NCBI GenBank assembly: GCA_018374635.1
Contig: JAHAEW010000080.1
Coordinates: 1-14,882, forward strand
Source of the DNA: Clostridiales bacterium
GTDB taxonomy: Bacteria > Bacillota > Clostridia > Oscillospirales > Oscillospiraceae
Direction of reading: 5' to 3'
Length of the DNA stretch: 14,882 nucleotides
Shown: positions 1-7,876 of the stretch, piece after piece
Layout of the letters: the number at the start of each line of letters is the position of its first letter
Position numbering within the stretch: the first letter of the stretch is position 1
Made by a program: the position numbers and the translations under genes
Notes under the pieces: generated by a model
Told to the model about the DNA's origin: nothing
The model's database searches: none
The model's input: only the letters and a program-made list of their open reading frames with translations

Positions 1-66
1 CTGCTGGAGCACGAGGGCGTGGAGCTCTCCCGCCTGTCCGTCCCCAAGAGGGGCACGGCGCTTTGA
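1..66 (+). CDS. C-terminal tail of an unidentified protein (5' truncated)
   Basis: Frame 1 is open from the window edge to a TGA at 64-66 and gives 21 residues ending in SVPKRGTAL. No start codon with a ribosome site lies inside the window, so this is read as the end of a gene that begins to the left. The fragment is too short to assign to a family. It runs rightwards and converges on the leftward gene at 554-3982, with the hairpin at 497-540 as the first obvious transcription stop between them. The frame could be open by chance, but it ends cleanly and its codon use (CTG, GAG, GGC, CTC) matches the GC-rich genes nearby. Confidence 0.5.
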   Translation: MLEHEGVELSRLSVPKRGTAL

Positions 67-496
67 GCCATGGCAGCTTGACTCTCTCGGCAGACGCGGG
101 CCGTCCTCAACCGCCTATTTCGTCTCCCGGATTGGGAGGACTGCCGGGATGCAGAAGGACAGGGGCCGGGATAGAGCAAACGTCTCGGTCTTAATTTGCA
201 TACCCAAAATCAGAAATTTGGCTGCGTTTTGCCCCGGGTGTGATCAATATAGAGTCCGGCGGAGAGCACTGTCCCAGTGGGGAAGTCAAAATGGTGATTC
301 CGCATATCTGCATATTGCACAGCAGGCATGCGCTGATCCCTTCCGGAGACAAGCCCTCAGCCCGGCTGATGGGGCGGCGCAGTACGCGCTCTGGACAACA
401 TCATCCAAGCAGAAACCGCCACACGCTTCTTTCGCCTGCCCAATGCGATGCCTATCATCTGCGCCGAGGCCATGACAATGATTCGCCGGGCAGCCG
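67..496. other. Gene-poor stretch with a possible decayed coding remnant
   Basis: I see no convincing intact gene in these 430 bases. Plus-strand frames across about 290-400 (reading GDSAYLHIAQQACADPF) and about 370-515 (reading VRALDNIIQAETATRFFRLP) look protein-like, but they lie in different frames, and stop codons interrupt the second. That would fit a frameshifted, decaying gene, or it may be chance in GC-rich DNA. No family is recognised. No tRNA, repeat array or mobile-element end was seen. Confidence 0.25.
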
Positions 497-540
497 AAAA
501 CGGCAGTGACGTATACAGGGGTATGCGTCACTGCCGTTTT
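497..540. terminator. Bidirectional intrinsic terminator
   Basis: A 20-bp inverted repeat (497-516 with 521-540) with a four-base loop AGGG pairs completely apart from one G-T wobble. The stem begins with AAAA and ends with TTTT, so each strand places a U tract at the 3' side of a GC-rich stem. It lies 13 bases past the stop codon of the leftward SLH protein and also closes transcription from the rightward gene at the window edge. Convergent genes sharing one symmetrical terminator is the expected arrangement. Confidence 0.9.
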
Positions 541-553
541 CCAATTTTCCCGA

Positions 554-3500
554 TTAGGGAAACAGCGCCTCCGTTAAGCTGCGCGCCCCCTCCCGGTCCC
601 AGGTATAGCGGAGCAGAGCATCCTCTCCCACTCCGAAGTACTGAAAACCGTAATCAACCCTGCCCCGGTCGCTGGTGGGATCAAAATAGAGCCACTGGCC
701 GTCCACCTGGGCCAGAACCCACATGTGGTTCTCTCCACCCATCTTCCCACTGACGGTAATACAGGGAATCTCCGCCTGTTGTAAAAGCATCTGGAACGCC
801 TGGGCATAGCCGCCGCAGATGGCTAGATGGTCATGGAGCGCCCCGTATGCGGTGGTAGCGCTGTAGGGCATCTCACCGGGCTGGCTGTAGTAGCGGAAGT
901 CGTAACGTACCTGTTCCGTCAAGTAAGCATACAGCGCCTCAGCCTGTGCAGCCTTCCCCATCTCCGCCGTGATGATTTCCTCATAAACCTGCCTTGCCAG
1001 GCACTCTGACTGAGCCAGCCGGTTCAGGGCCTCCTCTCGGCTCAGGCCACCCTGGGGCGTGACCGTGATAGCGGTGCCGTCACGGCTGAGCTGGCACAAC
1101 AGCCAACCGCCGCCCACCTGCTGAAGCGCCCGGTTCATGGCATCCACTGTCAGAGTGGGCTCGGTAATCCGGATGGGAATACTCTCCTGTGACAGTCCAC
1201 CCCGCGCCACCTCCACCAGACGATCCAGGCCATCCACCTCTATTCCCTGAAATCCAGCGGGATACGCGCCGGTACGGTAGGGCATATAGGACACTTTACA
1301 GCGGAGCAGTCCGTCCTCCCCTACCTCTGAAGTGAGATCATAGGCATACTTGTACTCCGGATGGTCGGATAAGATGCTGTAGTACAGGTTTTTAACAGCC
1401 ATGGGCAGCTCCGCCGAACCGACCGGTGCCGCACATGCTAAGGCGGGCGGCTGCTCCACCGCTACAATCGCTTCCATCAGCTTCTGTTCCAATTCCTCCA
1501 GAGTAGCGGCCACCGGCGGCGCGGGGCTGGAGCTGCTGGTGTCAGCTCGCTTCGGCCACTCCAACCCCAGGTTTTCCCGGACAGCGGACCGCAGCGCCGT
1601 CATATCTGGGTCCCTCCAGAAAAAGCGCAGCTTCTCCTCTGCCACAGTGTTTTTTCCAGGCTCCCCACCCAACACAAAGACGGCAAAGGTGTCGGCGATA
1701 TCCTCATGGAAGTAGTTGGCCCCGTAACGGCTCACATAGTGAGTAGGCGATCTGTCGTAATCACCCGCGCCGCTGACTCCAAGCTCCCTCCAAAACGCAT
1801 CGTAAAACGATATTCGGAAGGCCCCCTCCACAAATCCCGCCGGGTCATGAGTGTCGCTGCCCACGGTCAGGTCTACCTGTGTCTCGTCCTCCAACAGGAC
1901 GTGGCCATACTCGTGCAAAATCGTGTAGGTCAGTTTGCTCCAGTCCCGCTTCTCCCCGTTTTCATCATACACATCGAAGTAGTCAATGCTGATGGAAAAG
2001 CGGGTGTTGTCCGTAACGCCCTCCTCCCGAATGGGAGAGGTATAGGCCAGGACATTACTGGTACCATCCGTAAACAGGTTGAACTCGGCCAGCTTCTGTC
2101 TGGCCTCCAGCGGGAGGATCGAACACAGATAGTTCCATACCGCCGCATCCTCCGGATCGCTGATGACGGCTTGACCGCCGCTCACCGGATAGGAGGCCAG
2201 CACATTGGTGATGCCCACGGAGTAATTTCCCACCGTGACGAGACACCCCTCCTGGTCACGGGACAGCGTGATATATTTGCTGTAAATGGGGTCGGACCAG
2301 CCGGTCTGTCCCCCCTCCTCTGATACGGGGGAGCCATACATCGCCTCAATGAGTTCCCGTACCTGTTCCCCTGTATAGCCGGTTTCCTCCGGCCGCAGCT
2401 CAATGCGCTCTAGAAAACCGTTGCGGTACTGGTAATAGGTACTCATAGGAACTTTGCTGTCAAACCAGTGCATGGAGTAGTGGTAGGTCTCATAGGTGTC
2501 GGTCCACCCCTCCCCGGATATCTCACTGGCGCCTACGGGCTCTCCCGCCGCTCCGATGTACGCCTCAGTATCCGCTCTGGAACTGCCGAAATAGATCATA
2601 TTCTGTCTGGTCTGGCGGTAGGCGCCTCTCTCTCCCTGCTCCCGGGCCAGAGCCCGGTAGGAGGGGGTATCGGCCGAGCAGATCTCCTCCGCCGCGGCTG
2701 CTGCGCTGTCAGCGGCAGCCGCAATGGCATACAGATCCAACTGTTCCGCCGTATCCGCCGCCGAGTGGTACAGGTAGCCCCGCCCCCTCTGCATCAGCAG
2801 GACAGCAGGTATTCCGGAGAGCTGAAACGAGGTATGGTCGCTGGCGGTCTCCACTCCGCTCTCCAACCCCGGATTCTTTTTCTGAAGCAGGTCGCTGACC
2901 CAGTTCGCCTCCCCGTCTACAGTACACACCAGCGTCCCTGTGGAACCGAGTCCGCCCAGCATATCGGACTGGATCGCACCGACTATCCGAGTCCGCTCCT
3001 CCTCTGTCAGAGAGGCGGTGTAGGTCCGGGATCCATTCTTACCGTTCTCTTCATCGGTGAAGCTGAGGAAGCGCACCTCCGTATCAGTCGGTACATTCCT
3101 CAGCGCCTCCGCCGTATAGAGCAGGGCAGCCACACCCGAGGCATTATCATTTGCCCCATAGGCAGTGGGCACACTGTCGTGATGGGCGGACAGCACCAAG
3201 ATATCCGCATCGGGAACAGAGGCCGCCTTTACCGCGGCGACATTGTGCCCGGTGCGGCCCTGGCCGTCGGTATAGGGCTGGAGAGTGACGCTGTACCCCA
3301 TTTCCTCAAAGCGGTCCCTCAGATACCGGACTGCATCGGCCTCCCCCTGGGAGCCCACCGGCCGGTGGTGTGCGGCAAGGATCTCCAGATCGTCCCGGAG
3401 CTGCCCGACATCGGGCAGCCCGGCGGCCCGCTCCAGCATGACCAACGCCTCCGCTGTGGTGATGGTATCCTCTGGGGCCAGTTTATCCCCGCTCCGGCCT

Positions 3501-3982
3501 GCCATTACCCCGGCCTGCTGGCACCAGAGCACAGCATCCCTCGCCCATTCCGACACAGTGCCGGCGTCCCCAAAACGCTCGAGTCCTTGGACCGGTACCT
3601 CGGGTGTTCCCGCCTGTCTCCAGAGGATAGCGGCAAATTCCTGCCGGGTGACAGGGCGGCCTGGCTCATAGGTTCCATCTCCCACGCCAGTGAGATAGCC
3701 CTGCCCTGCTGCCCAGCCCACGGCTGCGGCATCCTTTTCAGACACATCAGAGAAAGGGCACTCCTCATGCGCAGCGGGCTGCCCTGCCGACTCATAGAGC
3801 AGCCGGGCCACCGCTCCGCGGGTCAAACGCTGTCCCGGCGAGGCCAGAAATGCCCGGCTGACCGACTTTTCCCGTCCCCAGGCCAGCGCCTCGGCTGCCC
3901 AGGCCGGCCAAGGGGTGCCGGAAGCTCCGGCGGCCGGGAGCAGCAGAATACCGCAGAGCAGCAGCGCACCTATCCGCTTCAT
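554..3982 (-). CDS. Secreted SLH-anchored multidomain protein: M28 peptidase, HExxH peptidase-like domain, transglutaminase-like domain
   Basis: 1142 residues from ATG at 3982. This start is chosen because GAGGTGAG lies just upstream and a signal peptide (about 1-30, hydrophobic LLLCGILLLPAAG) follows at once; the longer open frame to 4174 runs through a terminator. Domains in order: three SLH repeats (about 31-187) that would hold the protein on the cell-wall polymer; an M28 aminopeptidase-type domain (about 195-420) with a full set of zinc ligands and catalytic residues (H267/D269, D279 in NDNASG, E311-E312, D340, H406); a linker domain of unknown type; a HEYGH zinc-peptidase motif (690-694) with a downstream HEDIADTF whose E760 is a likely third ligand; and a C-terminal transglutaminase-like domain with C1056, H1086 and D1101 as triad. 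The protein is probably extracellular and acts on peptides or wall proteins. Substrates are not evident. No clear promoter was found in the 80 bases upstream. Confidence 0.9.
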   Translation of the reverse strand: MKRIGALLLCGILLLPAAGASGTPWPAWAAEALAWGREKSVSRAFLASPGQRLTRGAVARLLYESAGQPAAHEECPFSDVSEKDAAAVGWAAGQGYLTGVGDGTYEPGRPVTRQEFAAILWRQAGTPEVPVQGLERFGDAGTVSEWARDAVLWCQQAGVMAGRSGDKLAPEDTITTAEALVMLERAAGLPDVGQLRDDLEILAAHHRPVGSQGEADAVRYLRDRFEEMGYSVTLQPYTDGQGRTGHNVAAVKAASVPDADILVLSAHHDSVPTAYGANDNASGVAALLYTAEALRNVPTDTEVRFLSFTDEENGKNGSRTYTASLTEEERTRIVGAIQSDMLGGLGSTGTLVCTVDGEANWVSDLLQKKNPGLESGVETASDHTSFQLSGIPAVLLMQRGRGYLYHSAADTAEQLDLYAIAAAADSAAAAAEEICSADTPSYRALAREQGERGAYRQTRQNMIYFGSSRADTEAYIGAAGEPVGASEISGEGWTDTYETYHYSMHWFDSKVPMSTYYQYRNGFLERIELRPEETGYTGEQVRELIEAMYGSPVSEEGGQTGWSDPIYSKYITLSRDQEGCLVTVGNYSVGITNVLASYPVSGGQAVISDPEDAAVWNYLCSILPLEARQKLAEFNLFTDGTSNVLAYTSPIREEGVTDNTRFSISIDYFDVYDENGEKRDWSKLTYTILHEYGHVLLEDETQVDLTVGSDTHDPAGFVEGAFRISFYDAFWRELGVSGAGDYDRSPTHYVSRYGANYFHEDIADTFAVFVLGGEPGKNTVAEEKLRFFWRDPDMTALRSAVRENLGLEWPKRADTSSSSPAPPVAATLEELEQKLMEAIVAVEQPPALACAAPVGSAELPMAVKNLYYSILSDHPEYKYAYDLTSEVGEDGLLRCKVSYMPYRTGAYPAGFQGIEVDGLDRLVEVARGGLSQESIPIRITEPTLTVDAMNRALQQVGGGWLLCQLSRDGTAITVTPQGGLSREEALNRLAQSECLARQVYEEIITAEMGKAAQAEALYAYLTEQVRYDFRYYSQPGEMPYSATTAYGALHDHLAICGGYAQAFQMLLQQAEIPCITVSGKMGGENHMWVLAQVDGQWLYFDPTSDRGRVDYGFQYFGVGEDALLRYTWDREGARSLTEALFP

Positions 3983-4063
3983 TAAGCTCACCTCATCCAA
4001 ACGTATACCGCCGCAGTGGCTGTTAAACATTGGACGGATGAACGGTCTGAAAAGTTTTTCTGA

Positions 4064-4112
4064 GCGCATAAAACACGGCCTCCGCCTGAACCGGAGGCCG
4101 TGTTTTATGCGC
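4064..4112 (-). terminator. Intrinsic terminator of the catabolic operon
   Basis: A perfect 21-bp inverted repeat (4064-4084 with 4092-4112) encloses a seven-base loop. The core ACACGGCCTCCG pairs with CGGAGGCCGTGT and is flanked by A/T runs, so it can work on both strands. It starts 20 bases past the stop codon of the ureohydrolase gene and separates the three-gene operon from the SLH multidomain gene downstream. The downstream gene should therefore have its own promoter in 3983-4063. Confidence 0.88.
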
Positions 4113-4131
4113 TTGGTCTTCTTCTCTCTGC

Positions 4132-5058
4132 TTACGCACGGGCGAGGTTTTTGAAGTAGTGGTGGGCCCAGCACTCGGTAATAATTTTCCGGGCCGCGAA
4201 CAGCGCCGCCAGAGAGGGGTCCAGTCTGGGGGCCACCTCCACCACGTCCATGCCGATGATGTTGAGGCCGTCAAAAAGGCCCTTCAGCAGGTCCAGGAGC
4301 TGCCGGGCGGTGAGGCCGCCGAATTGGGGCGTGCCGGTACCGGCGGCATAGGCGGGGTCCAGGCAGTCAATATCCAGAGTGATATAGACTTTGGAGAACC
4401 GCTTCATGTGGGACACCATCCGCTCCAGTGCCGCCGGCACCCCCAGGTGGTCCACATCAGCGGCGGAGAGGACGTTGATCTTGTTGTTCTGGTAGAACTC
4501 CAGCTCGTCGGACTCGATGGAGCGGATGCCGAGGAAGTAGAGGTGGTCACTGTCCCCCACGTGGGACAGCTCGGTGGCCCGCCGCTCGGTGGAGCCGTGG
4601 GACAGAATGTCCCCGTGCATCTCGTGGCAGAGATCGAAGTGGGCGTCGATGTGGATGATACCGAAGTCCTCCTCCACCGCCCGGTTGACGCCCCGGTGGA
4701 CGGGGATCGTCACCGAGTGGTCGCCGCCGATCATGGTAAAGAACTTTCCCGCCTTCACGGCCTGATAGGCCAGCTCCTCCGCCTCGGCGAACATCTCGTC
4801 CCGGTCCTTCCCCACGCAGTCACCCAGATCCTTGACCTTCACAGGGGAGATATCCCGGAAATCCTCGGTGGTGGGCGAGATGGTGTGGGTGATTTTCCGC
4901 AGCTCCTGGGGCGCCTCACAAGTGCCGGAGCGGAAGCTGACCCCGCCGTCGTAGGGGATACCGAACACAGCTATGTCGGCCTCCTCCAGGGGGAGCTCCG
5001 GGTGGTTCAGGCCAGCCCAGATAGTCTTGTCCTCCGTGATAGAATTTTTCAATAGCAT
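4132..5058 (-). CDS. Ureohydrolase (agmatinase/arginase family)
   Basis: 308 residues, the usual length for the family. It should hydrolyse a guanidino group to urea and an amine with a two-manganese centre. Metal ligands are complete: H114 in GGDHS, D138/H140/D142 in DAHFD, and D229/D231 in LDIDCLDP. E274 in DVVEVAP and the GTGTPQFGGLT loop are also conserved. Family members act on agmatine, arginine, guanidinobutyrate, guanidinopropionate or formimidoylglutamate. DAHFDLC is not the classic arginase DAHTDIN, so I leave the substrate open; agmatinase is the likeliest default annotation. The ATG overlaps the end of the upstream M20 gene by 10 bases and has AGGAG about ten bases before it, which indicates translational coupling and a shared pathway. 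It is the last gene before the 4064-4112 terminator. Confidence 0.93.
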   Translation of the reverse strand: MLLKNSITEDKTIWAGLNHPELPLEEADIAVFGIPYDGGVSFRSGTCEAPQELRKITHTISPTTEDFRDISPVKVKDLGDCVGKDRDEMFAEAEELAYQAVKAGKFFTMIGGDHSVTIPVHRGVNRAVEEDFGIIHIDAHFDLCHEMHGDILSHGSTERRATELSHVGDSDHLYFLGIRSIESDELEFYQNNKINVLSAADVDHLGVPAALERMVSHMKRFSKVYITLDIDCLDPAYAAGTGTPQFGGLTARQLLDLLKGLFDGLNIIGMDVVEVAPRLDPSLAALFAARKIITECWAHHYFKNLARA

Positions 5059-6242
5059 GATGATGAAACTCCTTTCTCGTCCTGTTCCCGGATGCCCCGC
5101 TGGAAGTCGGCCCGGACAGCCTCCAGCAGCTCAGGCCGGGTGAGCAGGTCGTAGCCCACACCCGCCAGGGCACAGACTCCCAGCCGGGTGGCCTCCCGGC
5201 CCTCCTCGGTCACGGTTCGGGCGGCGAACTCCTCCGTATGCAGATCGACACCCCCACATCCGTGAATGCCGAGCATCCCGTGGAGGGTGGGTATCCGGAA
5301 GCTCACGTTGCCCGCGTCGGTAGATAGGCGGTTGGCCTCCTCCACCACGACCGGCTCACCCAGCGCGGCCATGTTCGTTTCATAGGCATCCAGCAGCGGC
5401 TCGTTGAGCAGCAGCGGCTGGGTGGGACACAGGTACTGGGTGATCTTCAGCTCCGCCCCCATGCTGTCCGCCGCCCCCTGGACACAGCGGTTGATGCGCT
5501 CCACCGCCCGACGGGTCTTCCACTCCTGGTCACAGCGGATGTAGTAGCGCAGGCTGGCATAGTCGGGGATGATGTTGGGCAGGGTGCCGCCGCTGTTGAG
5601 GATACCGTAGATGTTGGCGTCCAGATACTGCTTGACCTGGTTGACGCTGAGGTAGGCGGCAACGGCGGCGTCCAGGGCGTTGATGCAGTCGCTGCCCGGC
5701 CCGGCCTCGTTGGCATGGCACTTCTTTCCGAAAAACTCGTACTGCACCGGATAGATGCCGATGCTCCCCATCCGGCCGCAGGTCTTTTGATAGGGGTGTA
5801 GCATGAGGGCCACATCCAGCTCGTCAAAGGCCCCTTCGTCGGTGAGCTGTACTTTGGTACAGGTGACCTCCTCGTCGGGCGTACCGTAGACAATCAGGGT
5901 GCCGCCGACGGCGTCCACCGTCTGCCGCAGGACAGCCGCAGCTCCCGCCGAGACGACGCCAATGAGGTCGTGGCCGCAGCCGTGGCCCACCTCGGGCAGC
6001 GCATCGTACTCGCACAGGAAGCCCAGCACCGGCCTGCCGGAGCCGTAGACTGCCCGGAAGGCGGTGGGCAGGCCGTGGAAGTTCTCCTCCACCTTGAAGC
6101 CCTGCTCCGCCAGCCACTCCCGCAGCATGCGGGAGGAGTTGACCTCCTCCAGCCCCAGCTCAGGGTGGTCGTACATCGCACGGGACATGGCCCAGAGCGC
6201 GGGGAGGAAGCTCTCCGCCGCTGTTTGTATTGTCTCTTTCAT
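5049..6242 (-). CDS. M20 family (M20D, AbgB/PM20D2-like) metallo-amidohydrolase
   Basis: 397 residues, typical of M20 single-chain amidohydrolases. The signature CEYDALPEVGHGCGHD (77-92) is the form seen in p-aminobenzoyl-glutamate hydrolase AbgB and in the PM20D2 Xaa-Arg dipeptidase group. Likely metal and catalytic residues are C89, H91, the E124-E125 pair in TPDEE, H149 in LHP, and H335 in DLHTEE. The middle part (about 165-275) is the dimerisation lid domain. No signal peptide is present, so it acts in the cytoplasm on a substrate brought in by the upstream carrier. It begins 19 bases after the carrier gene, with GAAGG as ribosome site, and its TGA lies inside the start region of the ureohydrolase gene. 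The natural substrate is inferred: an N-acyl or dipeptide form of arginine, agmatine or a related guanidino compound. Confidence 0.92.
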   Translation of the reverse strand: MKETIQTAAESFLPALWAMSRAMYDHPELGLEEVNSSRMLREWLAEQGFKVEENFHGLPTAFRAVYGSGRPVLGFLCEYDALPEVGHGCGHDLIGVVSAGAAAVLRQTVDAVGGTLIVYGTPDEEVTCTKVQLTDEGAFDELDVALMLHPYQKTCGRMGSIGIYPVQYEFFGKKCHANEAGPGSDCINALDAAVAAYLSVNQVKQYLDANIYGILNSGGTLPNIIPDYASLRYYIRCDQEWKTRRAVERINRCVQGAADSMGAELKITQYLCPTQPLLLNEPLLDAYETNMAALGEPVVVEEANRLSTDAGNVSFRIPTLHGMLGIHGCGGVDLHTEEFAARTVTEEGREATRLGVCALAGVGYDLLTRPELLEAVRADFQRGIREQDEKGVSSSCY

Positions 6243-6261
6243 CGAAATACCTTCTTTCTGC

Positions 6262-7659
6262 TCACATTGGCCCGAGGCGGATGGCGTTGGCGATCAGCAC
6301 CAACACCGCGCCCGCCGCGAACTGGAGGCCCAGCAGGGGAATAAACCACTTGGCCCACTTGCCGTAGGGAACCTTTGCCATGGTCAGGGCCACCATGAAG
6401 GTGCCCGAGGTGGGCACCAGGATGTTGGACAGGCCATTGCCGATCTGGAAGATGATGCAGGTGGTCTGTCGGGTAATGTCGGCCATGTCGCCCATGGGGA
6501 GCAGGATGGGCAGAGAGGTGGCCGCCTGCCCGCTGGCCGAGGGAATCAGGAGGTTAAGGAAGTTTTGGAATACGTACATACCCAGCACTGTCAGAGAGGA
6601 GGGCAGCGAGGTCAGCAGGCCGGAGGCGCCGTACAGGATGGTGTGGAGAATGTTGCCGCCCTCCAGCACGATGAGGATGCCGCGGGCAAAGCCCACCGCC
6701 AGCGCGCCGGCCGCGAAGTCGGCCACGCCGCGGCTGAACAGGCGGCCAAAGCCGTCGAAGCCCACCCGGGCCACAAAGCCCACGACGATGCCCATGCCCA
6801 GGAACAGGGCAGAAAGCTCGTTGATATACCAGCCCCACTTGAGCACGCCCACGATCAGCAGGGCGAAGGTGGTGCCCATGACCAGCAGGACCAGCTTCCG
6901 GGTGCCCGTCAGCTCCGGAAGATCGTTTAGATCCACCTTCTCCTCCCGCTGGCGGTCGAACTCGTACATCAGGCTGCGGGTTGGGTCCCGCTTGATGCGC
7001 TGGGCATACAAATAGATATACACCGCCGCGATGGTCAGCATGACCACCAGGATGATGAGGCGGTACCACATGGCCGAGTACATGGGCAGACCCGCGATGC
7101 TCTGGGAAACCCCCACGTTGGCGGCCTGGACAAAGGAGCCTGCGTAGCCGCTGGAGCTGCCCACGATGGCCACCGCCAGGCCGGTGATGGAGTCGTAGCC
7201 CATAGCGATGCAGATGGGTACCAGGAAGGGGATGAAGACCAGGCACTCCTCAAACATGCCGAAGGAGCCGGCGCCGAAGCCCACCACAAAGATCATGATG
7301 GGGATCAGCAGCTCCTGCCGTTTGGAGGTTTTCTTGATGATGCGTCCGATGCCCGCCTCAATGGCCTTGGTCTCCGCCACAACTCCGAAGGCGCCGCCAA
7401 TGATGAAGATAAAGGCGGAAATATAGGCGGTTTCGATCAGGCCCTCCTGTACGGCCATCAAAGCCTTCATCGGAGTCACCGGGGTCTGCTCGATGCGGTG
7501 GTAGCTGCCGTCCACCAGCATCTCCACGCCGTTCTCATCCACGTAGGTTTCGTACTGGCCCGCGGGAATCACACAGGTCAGAATGGTACATACCGCGATG
7601 ATGAGCAGGAGCAGCGTGAACATGTGGGGGATACGGATACCTTTTTTCTTTGGTGTCAT
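6262..7659 (-). CDS. YfcC/DcuC-family membrane carrier
   Basis: 465 residues from ATG at 7659, chosen because AGGAGAGG lies seven bases before it; a GTG at 7695 in the same frame has no such site and would put the ribosome site inside the gene. The protein has about twelve hydrophobic segments. The first is FTLLLLIIAVCTILTCVIP, followed by an extracytoplasmic loop, and near the end is the GNGLSNILVPTSGTFMVAL helix typical of this family. DcuC/YfcC proteins are secondary carriers for C4-dicarboxylates, amino acids or peptides, and many are uncharacterised. As first gene of an operon with an M20 amidohydrolase and a ureohydrolase, it most likely imports their amide or dipeptide substrate or exchanges it for a product. 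Expression is expected to depend on the sigma-54 promoter at 7719-7734. Confidence 0.92.
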   Translation of the reverse strand: MTPKKKGIRIPHMFTLLLLIIAVCTILTCVIPAGQYETYVDENGVEMLVDGSYHRIEQTPVTPMKALMAVQEGLIETAYISAFIFIIGGAFGVVAETKAIEAGIGRIIKKTSKRQELLIPIMIFVVGFGAGSFGMFEECLVFIPFLVPICIAMGYDSITGLAVAIVGSSSGYAGSFVQAANVGVSQSIAGLPMYSAMWYRLIILVVMLTIAAVYIYLYAQRIKRDPTRSLMYEFDRQREEKVDLNDLPELTGTRKLVLLVMGTTFALLIVGVLKWGWYINELSALFLGMGIVVGFVARVGFDGFGRLFSRGVADFAAGALAVGFARGILIVLEGGNILHTILYGASGLLTSLPSSLTVLGMYVFQNFLNLLIPSASGQAATSLPILLPMGDMADITRQTTCIIFQIGNGLSNILVPTSGTFMVALTMAKVPYGKWAKWFIPLLGLQFAAGAVLVLIANAIRLGPM

Positions 7660-7718
7660 CTTTAACCCTCTCCTAACTTCAGATATGTGGTCCACGCATA
7701 ACCACTGCCCCTAGAATA

Positions 7719-7734
7719 AGCAAGCCGGATGCCA
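7719..7734 (-). promoter_or_regulatory. Sigma-54 (-24/-12) promoter of the carrier-amidohydrolase-ureohydrolase operon
   Basis: Read on the minus strand the site is TGGCAT, five bases, TTGCT. The RpoN consensus is TGGCAC, five bases, TTGCA/T, so both the GG and GC dinucleotides and their spacing are exact and only the sixth base of the -24 box differs. Transcription would start near 7708, about 50 bases before the carrier ATG. The gene next upstream encodes a sigma-54 activator. No equally good sigma-70 promoter was seen between the activator stop and the carrier. Confidence 0.85.
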
Positions 7735-7826
7735 GCTTGTCAAGAGAGGCAAACATAGTTAGGACTGCCTGCACTGCCAGGGGTTGCGCGGAACACGGCC
7801 GCCTCGCGGGACAGGCCCGGCAAAAA

Positions 7827-7869
7827 GAAAGCAAGAATTTTTGCGCAAAATGCAAAAATTCTTGCTTTC
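7827..7869 (-). terminator. Intrinsic terminator of the activator gene
   Basis: A perfect 18-bp inverted repeat (7827-7844 with 7852-7869) with a seven-base loop lies seven bases past the activator TAG. On the minus strand it is followed at once by TTTTT, a standard rho-independent terminator. The stem is unusually A/T rich for this genome. It contains a perfect 12-bp palindrome TTTTGCGCAAAA (7839-7850) that could also be a protein-binding site. Confidence 0.9.
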
Positions 7870-7876
7870 TACAGTC

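Noticed and set aside
2468..3985. 505-codon plus-strand open frame
   Set aside because: It lies antisense to the M28/SLH coding region and has arginine- and proline-rich composition without recognisable domains. It is a GC-rich shadow frame.
3983..4174. In-frame extension of the SLH multidomain protein to 4174
   Set aside because: It would translate through the 21-bp terminator hairpin and overlap the ureohydrolase gene, and it would bury the signal peptide. The ATG at 3982 has its own strong ribosome site.
4159..5055. 298-codon plus-strand open frame opposite the ureohydrolase gene
   Set aside because: The opposite strand has complete ureohydrolase metal-site motifs; this frame is a low-complexity Val/Gly/Leu shadow.
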